Positions 57,210 through 64,000 of a stretch of DNA of 64,000 bases are shown here, one piece after another (the stretch's first letter is position 1; every line of letters begins with the position of its first letter). Source of the DNA: Litchfieldella anticariensis FP35 = DSM 16096 (lineage in GTDB: Bacteria; Pseudomonadota; Gammaproteobacteria; Pseudomonadales; Halomonadaceae); NCBI RefSeq assembly GCF_000409775.1, contig NZ_KE332388.1:196552-260551 (forward strand). Reading direction: 5' to 3'. Position numbers and translations under genes: made by a program. The notes under the pieces are model-generated. The model ran no database searches and was not told the origin of the DNA. It saw only the letters and a program-made list of their open reading frames with translations.

Positions 57210-58381
57210 CCTGTCGTCTCCAACGCGTAAGGCACGCCATGCTCTTGCCACTGTGAGTCCGGGACGATCACGATCTTGCCCAGAAAGTTGCTGCTGCGAT
57301 TGACGAAGTAGGTTTCGGCTTCATGCAAGTCGGACAGTTTGAATGCCGCATGCAGTACCGGCTTCAACTGACCAGAGCGAATCCATTCCACCAGTTGCTT
57401 GGCCTCTTCGCGGGTGCCGTGGGATACCCCAAAGATCTGCACCTGATACAGATAGATACGGGTCCACATGATCTCGCTGACGTTGCCAGCGCTAGCCCCG
57501 GCAATACTAAGGCGCGGGTAGGTCGTGCGGCGCTTCATGTCGAAAATCATGGTGTCGATGAAGTGATTGGTCATCTCGCCACCGGCAAGGTCCATCACCG
57601 CATCGATAGGCTGGTCCCCGGTCACCGCACGCACCTTGTCGGTGAAATCCTGCATGTTTGAGCGGTCCAACACAGCTTCTGCCCCCAGCTCGAGCAGTGC
57701 CTGGGCCTTGTCCTGCTTGCTGAGAGCATATGGAATCGCGCCCATGATGCGGCACAACTGAATCAATGCCGTACCCACGCCTCCACTGGCACCGGTGACC
57801 AGCACACGTTCGCCGGCTTTCACGTTGGCGGCGTTCAGCATGTGCAGGGCGGTCTGGTAGGAACACATTCCCATCGCGGCAAGCTCTGCATCGGCAAGTT
57901 CGGGGTTGCCTACCGTATGGAACTGATTCGACGGCACGGCGATGTACTCGGCGAAACCACCGTCAGCACCGTGGCCGTAGTAATCCGGTGTCAGATTGAT
58001 GTCGGGACGCTCATCGGCGTACAGATTGAAATCCAGCAGCCCGCGCTGCCCAATGCGCTCGGCATCCACGCCTTCACCCACGGCAACCACGCGACCGGCC
58101 ACATCGGCACCCTGGATACGCGGGAAGGTCAAGGTCGGTGATCCACCGATCTGGAATGAGGTCACATCGCCCTTGTCTTGCGTAGGATAGAGCCCCTCTC
58201 GTGCCTTGCGGTCGGTATTGTTCTTCGCCGTGGCCGTAACCTTCACCAGCACCTCACCCTTGGCAGGCTTAGGGGTGGGCACATCCTGACGATAGACCAG
58301 CTTGTCGATATCACCATGCCCGGTCAGCAGCATAGCCGACATGGTGTCGGGAACGTTCTCCGGGAGAGTATCGGAAACCAT
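57206..58381 (-). CDS. MDR-family zinc/quinone oxidoreductase
   Basis: 391 residues from the ATG with AGGAGG 7 nt upstream. Medium-chain dehydrogenase/reductase: GADVAGRVVAVGEG, the Rossmann motif VTGASGGVGTALIQLCRIMG, and SYQTALHMLNAANVKAGERV. Structural-zinc cysteines are absent and the catalytic site is quinone-reductase-like, so an NADPH reductase is more likely than an alcohol dehydrogenase. It is upstream of and overlaps the racemase-family gene. Confidence 0.85.
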   Translation of the reverse strand: MVSDTLPENVPDTMSAMLLTGHGDIDKLVYRQDVPTPKPAKGEVLVKVTATAKNNTDRKAREGLYPTQDKGDVTSFQIGGSPTLTFPRIQGADVAGRVVAVGEGVDAERIGQRGLLDFNLYADERPDINLTPDYYGHGADGGFAEYIAVPSNQFHTVGNPELADAELAAMGMCSYQTALHMLNAANVKAGERVLVTGASGGVGTALIQLCRIMGAIPYALSKQDKAQALLELGAEAVLDRSNMQDFTDKVRAVTGDQPIDAVMDLAGGEMTNHFIDTMIFDMKRRTTYPRLSIAGASAGNVSEIMWTRIYLYQVQIFGVSHGTREEAKQLVEWIRSGQLKPVLHAAFKLSDLHEAETYFVNRSSNFLGKIVIVPDSQWQEHGVPYALETTG

Positions 58382-58474
58382 GTGCTGCCTCCTTGCGTTG
58401 ATCGCTACGTCATAGCGCGACCATAACAAATTTGCTCTTGCACCCGAAAACACGTTAGAGATGGGAGGTGCTCA

Positions 58475-58789
58475 TCAAGTGTAGTGAACTGCTAGCCATA
58501 TTGTTTCCTGATCAGGGGCCGTCCATTTCACCCTATGTTTTTCATGGGCTGGTATATTGACATGGTCACCAGGTTTGAGGGTCACCTCACCGCCCTGCTC
58601 AAACGCAAGAATAGCCGCTCCCTTCAGCACTATGACCCACTCGTTCCGGTCCTGATCATACCAACCAGTATCCGGGGAACTGTGGCCCTTGGAAACGATA
58701 CGCTCGACTCTGACGTCCTTGCCTTCAACGATGATGTCGAATACCTCTTCATCGATATTTTCCGTTATTGACTCAAACAGATTCTGCAT
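58475..58789 (-). CDS. Small cupin-domain protein
   Basis: 104 residues from an ATG with GGAG 10 nt upstream. The conserved cupin strands are visible: NEWVIVLKGAAILAF and LKPGDHVNIPAHEKHRVKWT, with His in PAHEKHR. The N-terminal acidic part (MQNLFESITENIDEEVFDII) is typical of small single-domain cupins. It precedes the oxidoreductase gene by 93 bp on the same strand and may belong to the same operon. Function unknown. Confidence 0.85.
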   Translation of the reverse strand: MQNLFESITENIDEEVFDIIVEGKDVRVERIVSKGHSSPDTGWYDQDRNEWVIVLKGAAILAFEQGGEVTLKPGDHVNIPAHEKHRVKWTAPDQETIWLAVHYT

Positions 58790-58841
58790 ACTGCTTTGCT
58801 CCAAATACCATGCAGGAAGTGCCGCCAAGGCATGGTTGATA

Positions 58842-59819
58842 TCAATGAGGAATTGCTGATTGCACCATGCACAGTGACAAGCGCTGGCTAAGTACGCGAT
58901 GACGGGCCTGCAAACCGTGAAAGAGCCGATCGCGTAGCCAGACATGACCGGCATCGGCCTGATAACGTTCATGCCATACCAGCCAATAGGAAAACGGCGC
59001 CACCTCCAAGGGCAACGATCGTACTGCCAACGGCCAGCAGTCAGCCACGCTAGCAGCCAGGCAACCAGGTATGCACAACAACAGATCGCTATGCTGGGCA
59101 ATCGAAAAACCGGCTAGAAAATGTGGCTGGCGCAGACTGACACGTCGTTTGAGCCCGAGCTTGGCCAGTGCCAGATCTACCACTCCGCGATCGTCGCCTC
59201 CCATACTGATCAGCTGATGGTCGGCTTCGATAAAGGCCTCCAATGTCAAGGCATTGCTGTCAGGAGCGGCCAACGGATGCTCTCGGCGCATCACGCATAC
59301 GAAATGATCGTCGCCAATCTCACGACCATGCACAGAGGCCGGTACCCGGCCAGTGGGTGAGCATATTGCCAATTCCGGCCCGCCTTCGTCGAGTTGGTGC
59401 TCGATATTGCCGCCATGGGCTTGAATATCCAACCGCATTTGAGGCGCTTCGGCCTTGAGTGTCTCCCACTGCGGCGCCAAGAAAGCATGCATGCTGTAGT
59501 CGGTGCTGGCCACCCTGAAACGCCGAGTGGTGCTGGCCGGCTGGAACTCGGGCGGCGCCAGTAAGGTATCCAGCTCCTGCAACAAACGCTCCAGAGGTGG
59601 CCCTAGTGCCACGGCCCGGGCGGTAGGGCGCAAACCACGATGCGTGCGCACGAATAGCGGGTCATTGAATGCACGACGCAGCCGCGCCAAGGTACGAGAT
59701 ACCGCAGGCTGGCTGAGATTGAGACGTTCGGCGGCACGTGACACGCTGTGAGAATCAAGCAGTGCGTGCAGCGTCACCAAGGCATTGAGGTCGTGGCGGG
59801 CAAGTTCGGCCAAATGCAT
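58842..59819 (-). CDS. LysR-family regulator, divergent from CurA-like gene
   Basis: 325 residues. The HTH is SHSVSRAAERLNLSQPAVSR (~23-42) followed by RAFNDPLFVRTHRGLRPTAR, characteristic of the PA0477/NodD-like LysR branch. The effector domain follows from ~95. Two CATGATATC repeats lie in the divergent region to the NADP oxidoreductase gene, which it probably regulates. Confidence 0.88.
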   Translation of the reverse strand: MHLAELARHDLNALVTLHALLDSHSVSRAAERLNLSQPAVSRTLARLRRAFNDPLFVRTHRGLRPTARAVALGPPLERLLQELDTLLAPPEFQPASTTRRFRVASTDYSMHAFLAPQWETLKAEAPQMRLDIQAHGGNIEHQLDEGGPELAICSPTGRVPASVHGREIGDDHFVCVMRREHPLAAPDSNALTLEAFIEADHQLISMGGDDRGVVDLALAKLGLKRRVSLRQPHFLAGFSIAQHSDLLLCIPGCLAASVADCWPLAVRSLPLEVAPFSYWLVWHERYQADAGHVWLRDRLFHGLQARHRVLSQRLSLCMVQSAIPH

Positions 59820-59864
59820 ACAACCCTCATCGATATGGGGAATATGGGCAGAATATCAATGACC

Positions 59865-59919
59865 CATGATATCAGCTTCATGCATATCACTTTTGAGTCA
59901 CTTGCATTGGCATGATATC
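59865..59919. promoter_or_regulatory. Two CATGATATC direct repeats
   Basis: Identical 9-mers at 59865-59873 and 59911-59919 (46 bp apart) lie in the 152-bp gap between the LysR gene and the oxidoreductase gene. They are possible regulator-binding sites. Confidence 0.45.
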
Positions 59920-59971
59920 GCAGAACTACTGTAGCCTGAGTGCATTCCTATCCGCGAGAAGGAACCCAACC

Positions 59972-60970
59972 ATGCAGTCACGCTATTTCGTCATCAATGA
60001 CCGCCCCCAAGGCATGCCGGAACGTGGATTGTTCGAACTACATACGATCGAATTGCCATCACTGAAAGACGGAGAAGTAAGGGTCCGCAACACCTGGCTC
60101 TCGGTCGATCCCTATATGCGTGGTCGCATGAACGGGATAAAGACCTATGTCGAGCCTTTCGAACTCAACGCCCCTCTCGAAGGTGGAGCCATCGGTGAAG
60201 TCATCGAGTCGCGCAACTCGCGCTTTCCTGAAGGAAGCAAGGTGCTACATAACGCCGGATGGCGCGATGTCGCTCAATTGACGGGAGAAGCCTTGGATCC
60301 GCTACCCAAACTCGAGGTACCGGAGCAAGCCTATCTAGGTGTACTCGGCATGCCGGGCATGACCGCCTGGACTGGTCTCAACCTGATTGCCGAAATGCGC
60401 GAAGGTGACAATGTCCTGGTCAGTGCCGCCAGTGGTGCGGTGGGCTCCTTGGTAGTCCAATTGGCCAAGGCCAAAGGTGGCACCGTGGTCGGCATCGCCG
60501 GCTCGCAAGAGAAGCTCGACTGGCTGGAATCACACGGCATCAAGGCAATCAGCTACCGTGACAAGAATGCCGAGCAATTGAGCGCCGACCTCAAGCAGGC
60601 TTGCCCCGAGGGTTTCGATGTTTATTTCGAGAACGTTGGTGATATATGCCTGGAGGCGGCATTGACCAATCTTCGTCTAGGAGCGCGGATCGCCATTTGC
60701 GGCCTGATCGCTCGCTACAATGATGAAACTCCGGGTCATGGCCCAAGCAACTTGGACATGGTCCTGATCCAACGAGCACACATACAAGGCTTCATCGTTC
60801 TCGATCACTGGTCACAGTACCCACGTTTCCTGGAGGAAGTTGGCCCACAGGTGGCCAACGGCGAGATCGACTACGAGGAAACCATCGAGGACGGTCTGGA
60901 ACGTATGCCAGATGCTTTCTTGAAACTGTTCGAAGGGAGCAACCGAGGCAAGATGCTGGTGCGATTGTAA
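59972..60970 (+). CDS. NADP-dependent oxidoreductase (CurA/YncB-like)
   Basis: 332 residues. Leukotriene-B4-dehydrogenase-like MDR: the start MQSRYFVINDRPQGMPERG, the typical substrate-side block LSVDPYMRGRMN, GMPGMTAWTGL, then the cofactor motif SAASGAVGSLVVQLAKAKG and YFENVG. It reduces the double bond of enones with NADPH; curcumin reductase is the model. AAGGAA precedes the ATG at 7 nt. It ends at a terminator. Confidence 0.93.
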   Translation: MQSRYFVINDRPQGMPERGLFELHTIELPSLKDGEVRVRNTWLSVDPYMRGRMNGIKTYVEPFELNAPLEGGAIGEVIESRNSRFPEGSKVLHNAGWRDVAQLTGEALDPLPKLEVPEQAYLGVLGMPGMTAWTGLNLIAEMREGDNVLVSAASGAVGSLVVQLAKAKGGTVVGIAGSQEKLDWLESHGIKAISYRDKNAEQLSADLKQACPEGFDVYFENVGDICLEAALTNLRLGARIAICGLIARYNDETPGHGPSNLDMVLIQRAHIQGFIVLDHWSQYPRFLEEVGPQVANGEIDYEETIEDGLERMPDAFLKLFEGSNRGKMLVRL

Positions 60971-60988
60971 GCCACGTGGGCATCAAGA

Positions 60989-61019
60989 AGCCGGCAGCAG
61001 CGTAAGTGTGCTGCCGGCT
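60989..61019 (+). terminator. Terminator of the CurA-like gene
   Basis: AGCCGGCAGCA and TGCTGCCGGCT pair around a 9-nt loop and are followed by CCCTTCCTT. The T run is imperfect; it may act in both directions, since the next gene is convergent. Confidence 0.75.
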
Positions 61020-61066
61020 CCCTTCCTTATAGACGAGCCAACCAGTTTCCCGTCAAAACTATTGGC

Positions 61067-61822
61067 TCAGGACTTCTGCCACTCCGCATCGACAAGGCCG
61101 TTCAGATATCGTGCCGGCAGGTGTGGCCACTGCAGAAGCCTCAAGCCCGCCCACAGGCTCACCTGGTTGGCCGTGAGCACGACCCGCCCAGCCTGTCGAT
61201 TCATCGTGTCGACCAGTTCCAGAGTATTGATTGCCGTATCGGGAACGAGCAGCGGGATCTCTTCATCGTGATTCACCTCGCAGAAGGCACGCACTTCCTG
61301 CACGATATCGACTTGATGAGAGTCCGCCGCATATGGGCAATCGAGCACCTTGATGTTGCCCACTGTCACACCGCTATCATGCAGGAAAGCGACCAGTTGC
61401 TCGGTCACGTCTGCCGGATAGGGACTGAGCAGATCGACGCATCGGTAGCCGAGTGCCAACACTGCTTCACGGAAAGCGAGCGCGGTGCTGATGACCGGCA
61501 CACCCAACCGCTTCTCCAGATCGCTGGCCTGAGCTTGGGCCCATTCAAGGCCGCCAATGAAACTCCCACTGGTACACGCCCAAATCACGGCTTGAGCTCT
61601 GCCTTCACGCACCAACACTTCGCCGACAGGGGCCAGACGTTCTGTTGCCCCAAGCGCCAATAGCGCCTCCGAAGCATGATGGCCATCACTCTTGATCTGC
61701 CCCACTTCGATCCTGGGCGCCCCCCCCTCCTGAAAGGCTGGACTGCGGTCAAGCCCATACCACTCATAATCAGGTGGCCCATCTTCGGGAAGAAGAATTC
61801 CCAAGCATTTTTCGACCGGCAT
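61067..61822 (-). CDS. Asp/Glu racemase superfamily protein, maleate-isomerase/AMDase-like
   Basis: 251 residues from an ATG with GGGGAG 7 nt upstream; a longer start is less supported. It has the tandem-domain fold of arylmalonate decarboxylase and maleate isomerase: GILLPEDGPPDYEWY at the N-terminus and VIWACTSGSFIGG with Cys83. The second catalytic Cys position has Asp195 (LLVPDTAINT), so a two-Cys racemization is unlikely; decarboxylation or isomerization using one Cys is possible. The substrate is unknown. No transporter is adjacent. Confidence 0.8.
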   Translation of the reverse strand: MPVEKCLGILLPEDGPPDYEWYGLDRSPAFQEGGAPRIEVGQIKSDGHHASEALLALGATERLAPVGEVLVREGRAQAVIWACTSGSFIGGLEWAQAQASDLEKRLGVPVISTALAFREAVLALGYRCVDLLSPYPADVTEQLVAFLHDSGVTVGNIKVLDCPYAADSHQVDIVQEVRAFCEVNHDEEIPLLVPDTAINTLELVDTMNRQAGRVVLTANQVSLWAGLRLLQWPHLPARYLNGLVDAEWQKS

Positions 61823-61872
61823 ATCATGACTCCCCGCCATTCAGCGATATCGAAAAGCTAACATATGGCAAC

Positions 61873-62811
61873 TCACTCTACCCATACGAACTTCCCGGCA
61901 TCCAGTTCGGTTTCGCCGTCCCAGCGGTAGGCGCATAGCTTGCCATTATTGCCATTGTGGGTATGACCGGCAGCTATGCTGTAGTCCAGGCAGGCGATAT
62001 GAGGCGTTAATGGCTCGGGGATCCCGGTAAGCCAGTAGTGACCGACGAATAGCGGTTTGTCCCCCTCGTAACCGGGCAACACATCATCTGGAATCGGTTC
62101 ATGAGGGATCTCTCCGATGACTTCCGGCGGTACCATTGCCAAGTCGCGATAGGTGATGCCTTCCAGTTCCCACCAACGGGTACGGATGTGCCCACGAGGG
62201 TTGCCATCCTTATCAAGGAACTCGGTACCCGCGGGCAGTGGAACCTCAAGGCCCTTGAGTAGGGTTTCCAGAGCATCGAAAGCCGGAGTGTCCTCGCGAG
62301 TGAGGGCCGGCCAGGCATCGGGCAGGATTCGCTGATGTGCATCGAGATAGTCGACCAGCATGTCGAGAGATGGCCGATGCCAGCATGCATGCACTACCCT
62401 CAGCCCTTCGAGATCGAGATACAGCGGTAGGGTCTTGAACCAGTCGATATGCTCTTGGTGCAGTGGGCTTCCCTCCCCCACTTGATCCAGATAGGCCTGA
62501 TGCTGACGCCGATTTCTGTCACTGTGGTGACGCAGGCGCCCGCCAGGAATATCGGGATCTTCACTAGCCCACGCTACGGCATTGAACTCATGGTTGCCCA
62601 TGACCGCCAAGGCCTGGCCACTCTCGACCATGGTCTGCGCGATGTGTACGGTCGCCATCTGCTCGGGGCCACGATCAATGAAATCACCTAAAAAGACTAC
62701 TTGGCGTTTAGGATGTGACCAGACGCCTTTACGTTCGCGATAACCGAGCCTGTCGAGCAGGAGTTTAAGTGGCGTGGCATAGCCATGGATATCGCCGATG
62801 AGATCAAACAT
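61873..62811 (-). CDS. Metallophosphoesterase (PrpE/ApaH-like)
   Basis: 312 residues. Calcineurin-like motifs in order: GDIHGYATPL, FLGDFIDRGPEQ, VMGNHEFNAVAWA, VVHACWHRP and AGHTHNGNNGKL. It hydrolyses phosphomonoesters or diadenosine polyphosphates with two metal ions. The sequence is closer to bacterial phosphoprotein or Ap4A phosphatases than to exonucleases. It stands alone. Confidence 0.9.
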   Translation of the reverse strand: MFDLIGDIHGYATPLKLLLDRLGYRERKGVWSHPKRQVVFLGDFIDRGPEQMATVHIAQTMVESGQALAVMGNHEFNAVAWASEDPDIPGGRLRHHSDRNRRQHQAYLDQVGEGSPLHQEHIDWFKTLPLYLDLEGLRVVHACWHRPSLDMLVDYLDAHQRILPDAWPALTREDTPAFDALETLLKGLEVPLPAGTEFLDKDGNPRGHIRTRWWELEGITYRDLAMVPPEVIGEIPHEPIPDDVLPGYEGDKPLFVGHYWLTGIPEPLTPHIACLDYSIAAGHTHNGNNGKLCAYRWDGETELDAGKFVWVE

Positions 62812-62905
62812 GCGTATTTCTTTTCCCTGCGAATGTGTCTGCCCTGCTCGATGCGACGCAGGAGAATGTCAAAGCGGACTCGATTATATCCTCGGATGCC
62901 ACACC

Positions 62906-63235
62906 CTAGAGACGCTGGACTTCGATGACGTGTCCAATGATGGGAAAGCCGGCCTGCCTGGCAGCTTTTTCAGCTTCCAGTTGCGCTTCAAGCTTGGAAA
63001 TACTGGATGAACGATGCTCGAAGACGGTATCCAGTTCAAGGCGCTTGGTTCGCACGGCTAGTTTGACGATGTAGCCGGTCTTGTGGGACGTAGCTGCCTG
63101 TCTGGTCGGGCGAGACGTTGTGGTGCGTTTGGGTGCCGGAGTTCGAGCTTTCTGCTCAGCTTCCTTTTTCGGGTTCAGAAAAGCGTTGATCTCACGCTGC
63201 ATGTTCTGCTCGAACTCATCCAACTCTTTGCTCAT
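62906..63235 (-). CDS. Hypothetical protein
   Basis: 109 residues from an ATG with GGAGGTGAA upstream. The N-terminal part (MSKELDEFEQNMQREINAFL) is helical, the centre (KARTPAPKRTTTSRPTRQ) is basic and disordered, and the C-terminal part (SISKLEAQLEAEKAARQAGF) is helical followed by PIIGHVIEVQRL. No family is recognised. The strong ribosome-binding site and codon use support a real gene. Confidence 0.7.
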   Translation of the reverse strand: MSKELDEFEQNMQREINAFLNPKKEAEQKARTPAPKRTTTSRPTRQAATSHKTGYIVKLAVRTKRLELDTVFEHRSSSISKLEAQLEAEKAARQAGFPIIGHVIEVQRL

Positions 63236-63422
63236 TTCACCTCCACCAATCACATTTTGAATGATCGAGTATAACAAATTCCTTCACAGAACCTCCTATG
63301 TATTGTTAAAAGCCATTGATAAATGATAGTTATCGAATAAAAGAAAATCCTTACCAATTGTAAAACTTTTCTTTCACTTCTCTCTGTAGCGCAATAGTGA
63401 GAAGCCATTACATCAATTTGAC

Positions 63423-64000
63423 TCAAGATATCTGTGGTAGTTCCAAATGCTCCTCATTTATCACGGAGAAAAGCCAATCACGGAAAGCTTCCATCGCAGG
63501 TGTCGAAGAACGCGATTTGAGGCTGGTAAGCCAATAGCTTCCCATTGAAGTATATAGATCGAAAGGCTGTTTGATAGCCCCGGTGGAAAGTTGGCGAGAA
63601 AACATGAGAGGAGGAGAAAGAGCAACTCCGGCGCCCTGAAGAGCGGCTTCCATCATGGCGAGCGATGAATCGAAGACGATACCCTTCAAGAGTGGGGCAG
63701 GACAAGCGATTCCGGCAGCGGCAAACCAGTTGCTCCACTCGTCTTCCCGATAGGAGCGTAACAACGTCTGATTCATCAGATCACTTGGCTCACGTAGCCT
63801 ATCGGCAATCTTCGGAATGCATAAAACCGAAAGAGGCGCTTCGAACAGACGCATGGCCTCAATGCTGTGCCAAGCACCATTTCCAAACCGGATGGCGTAA
63901 TCCAGGCCTTCAGCCGCCATGTCGACACGGTTATTGTTTGTCGAAAGGCGAACATCGATGAACGGGTACTGCTGCTGAAAGTCTGGCAACCGCGGCAGTA
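63423..64000 (-). CDS. LysR-family regulator (partial, effector domain)
   Basis: The visible C-terminal ~192 residues match the LysR substrate-binding domain of the GcvA-like group: LPDFQQQYPFIDVRLS, VDMAAEGLDYAIRFGNGAWH, and MMEAALQGAGVALSPPLMFS. The HTH lies beyond the right window edge. The codon use is less GC-rich than average here. The region 63236-63422 is AT-rich with no gene. Confidence 0.88.
   Translation of the reverse strand, partial: LPRLPDFQQQYPFIDVRLSTNNNRVDMAAEGLDYAIRFGNGAWHSIEAMRLFEAPLSVLCIPKIADRLREPSDLMNQTLLRSYREDEWSNWFAAAGIACPAPLLKGIVFDSSLAMMEAALQGAGVALSPPLMFSRQLSTGAIKQPFDLYTSMGSYWLTSLKSRSSTPAMEAFRDWLFSVINEEHLELPQIS

Overview
The window looks like a chromosomal segment of a moderately halophilic gammaproteobacterium, most likely Halomonas or another member of the Halomonadaceae. 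The inference rests on gene order (a sucC/lpd/sucB/sucA - sdhBADC block divergent from gltA, then gltX with tRNA-Ala and tRNA-Glu), on acidic high-GC proteins, and on gene content such as a tripartite tricarboxylate transporter and many LysR regulators. No 16S gene or other decisive marker is present.

Layout. 1-11.7 kb is the TCA-cycle core: minus-strand sucC (partial), lpd, sucB with two lipoyl domains, sucA, sdhB, sdhA, sdhD and sdhC; plus-strand citrate synthase gltA; and a shared divergent promoter region. 11.7-14.2 kb holds a 600-bp AT-rich noncoding stretch with DnaA-box-like sites, then gltX followed by tRNA-Ala(GGC) and tRNA-Glu(TTC) and a strong terminator. 14.3-17.2 kb carries regulators (LysR, XRE), a lipoprotein and a small hypothetical gene.

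17.4-22.4 kb is an accessory island remnant abutting the 5' end of dusA. It has a DUF433/DUF5615 toxin-antitoxin pair, a decayed umuC with a 7-bp repeat expansion, an AT-rich 676-residue protein with a PD-(D/E)XK-like nuclease motif, and a frameshifted S24 (LexA/CI-type) repressor remnant. This is the best place in the window to look for an undescribed defence gene.

22.7-39.6 kb is mostly housekeeping and envelope functions: dusA, an aminotransferase, an M14-like deacylase, an AcrR/TtgR-type TetR regulator, an alpha/beta hydrolase, a YqiJ-like membrane protein, a tolC-mfp-rnd efflux operon, a fructosamine-kinase-like gene, a NIF3/YqfO-domain protein, ydfG, two Nudix hydrolases and a 2OG-Fe(II) dioxygenase. 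Matching operators upstream of the tetR gene and of the efflux operon suggest one regulatory circuit.

39.6-64 kb is metabolic and accessory: a tctCBA transporter operon that runs into a class V PLP enzyme, with a divergent LysR; a MerR gene divergent from an SDR that lacks the catalytic tyrosine; a monofunctional aconitase; a periplasmic TPR protein; a homocysteine S-methyltransferase-like gene with a divergent AraC; a fused E1 alpha/beta 2-oxoacid dehydrogenase; a proline-racemase-family protein with both catalytic cysteines replaced; oxidoreductases, a cupin, LysR regulators, an Asp/Glu-racemase-family protein and a metallophosphoesterase. Two copies of a MITE-like element (37.5 and 53.5 kb) share terminal inverted repeats of about 16 bp. 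Product names rest on my reading of motifs and family resemblance; no database search was run.
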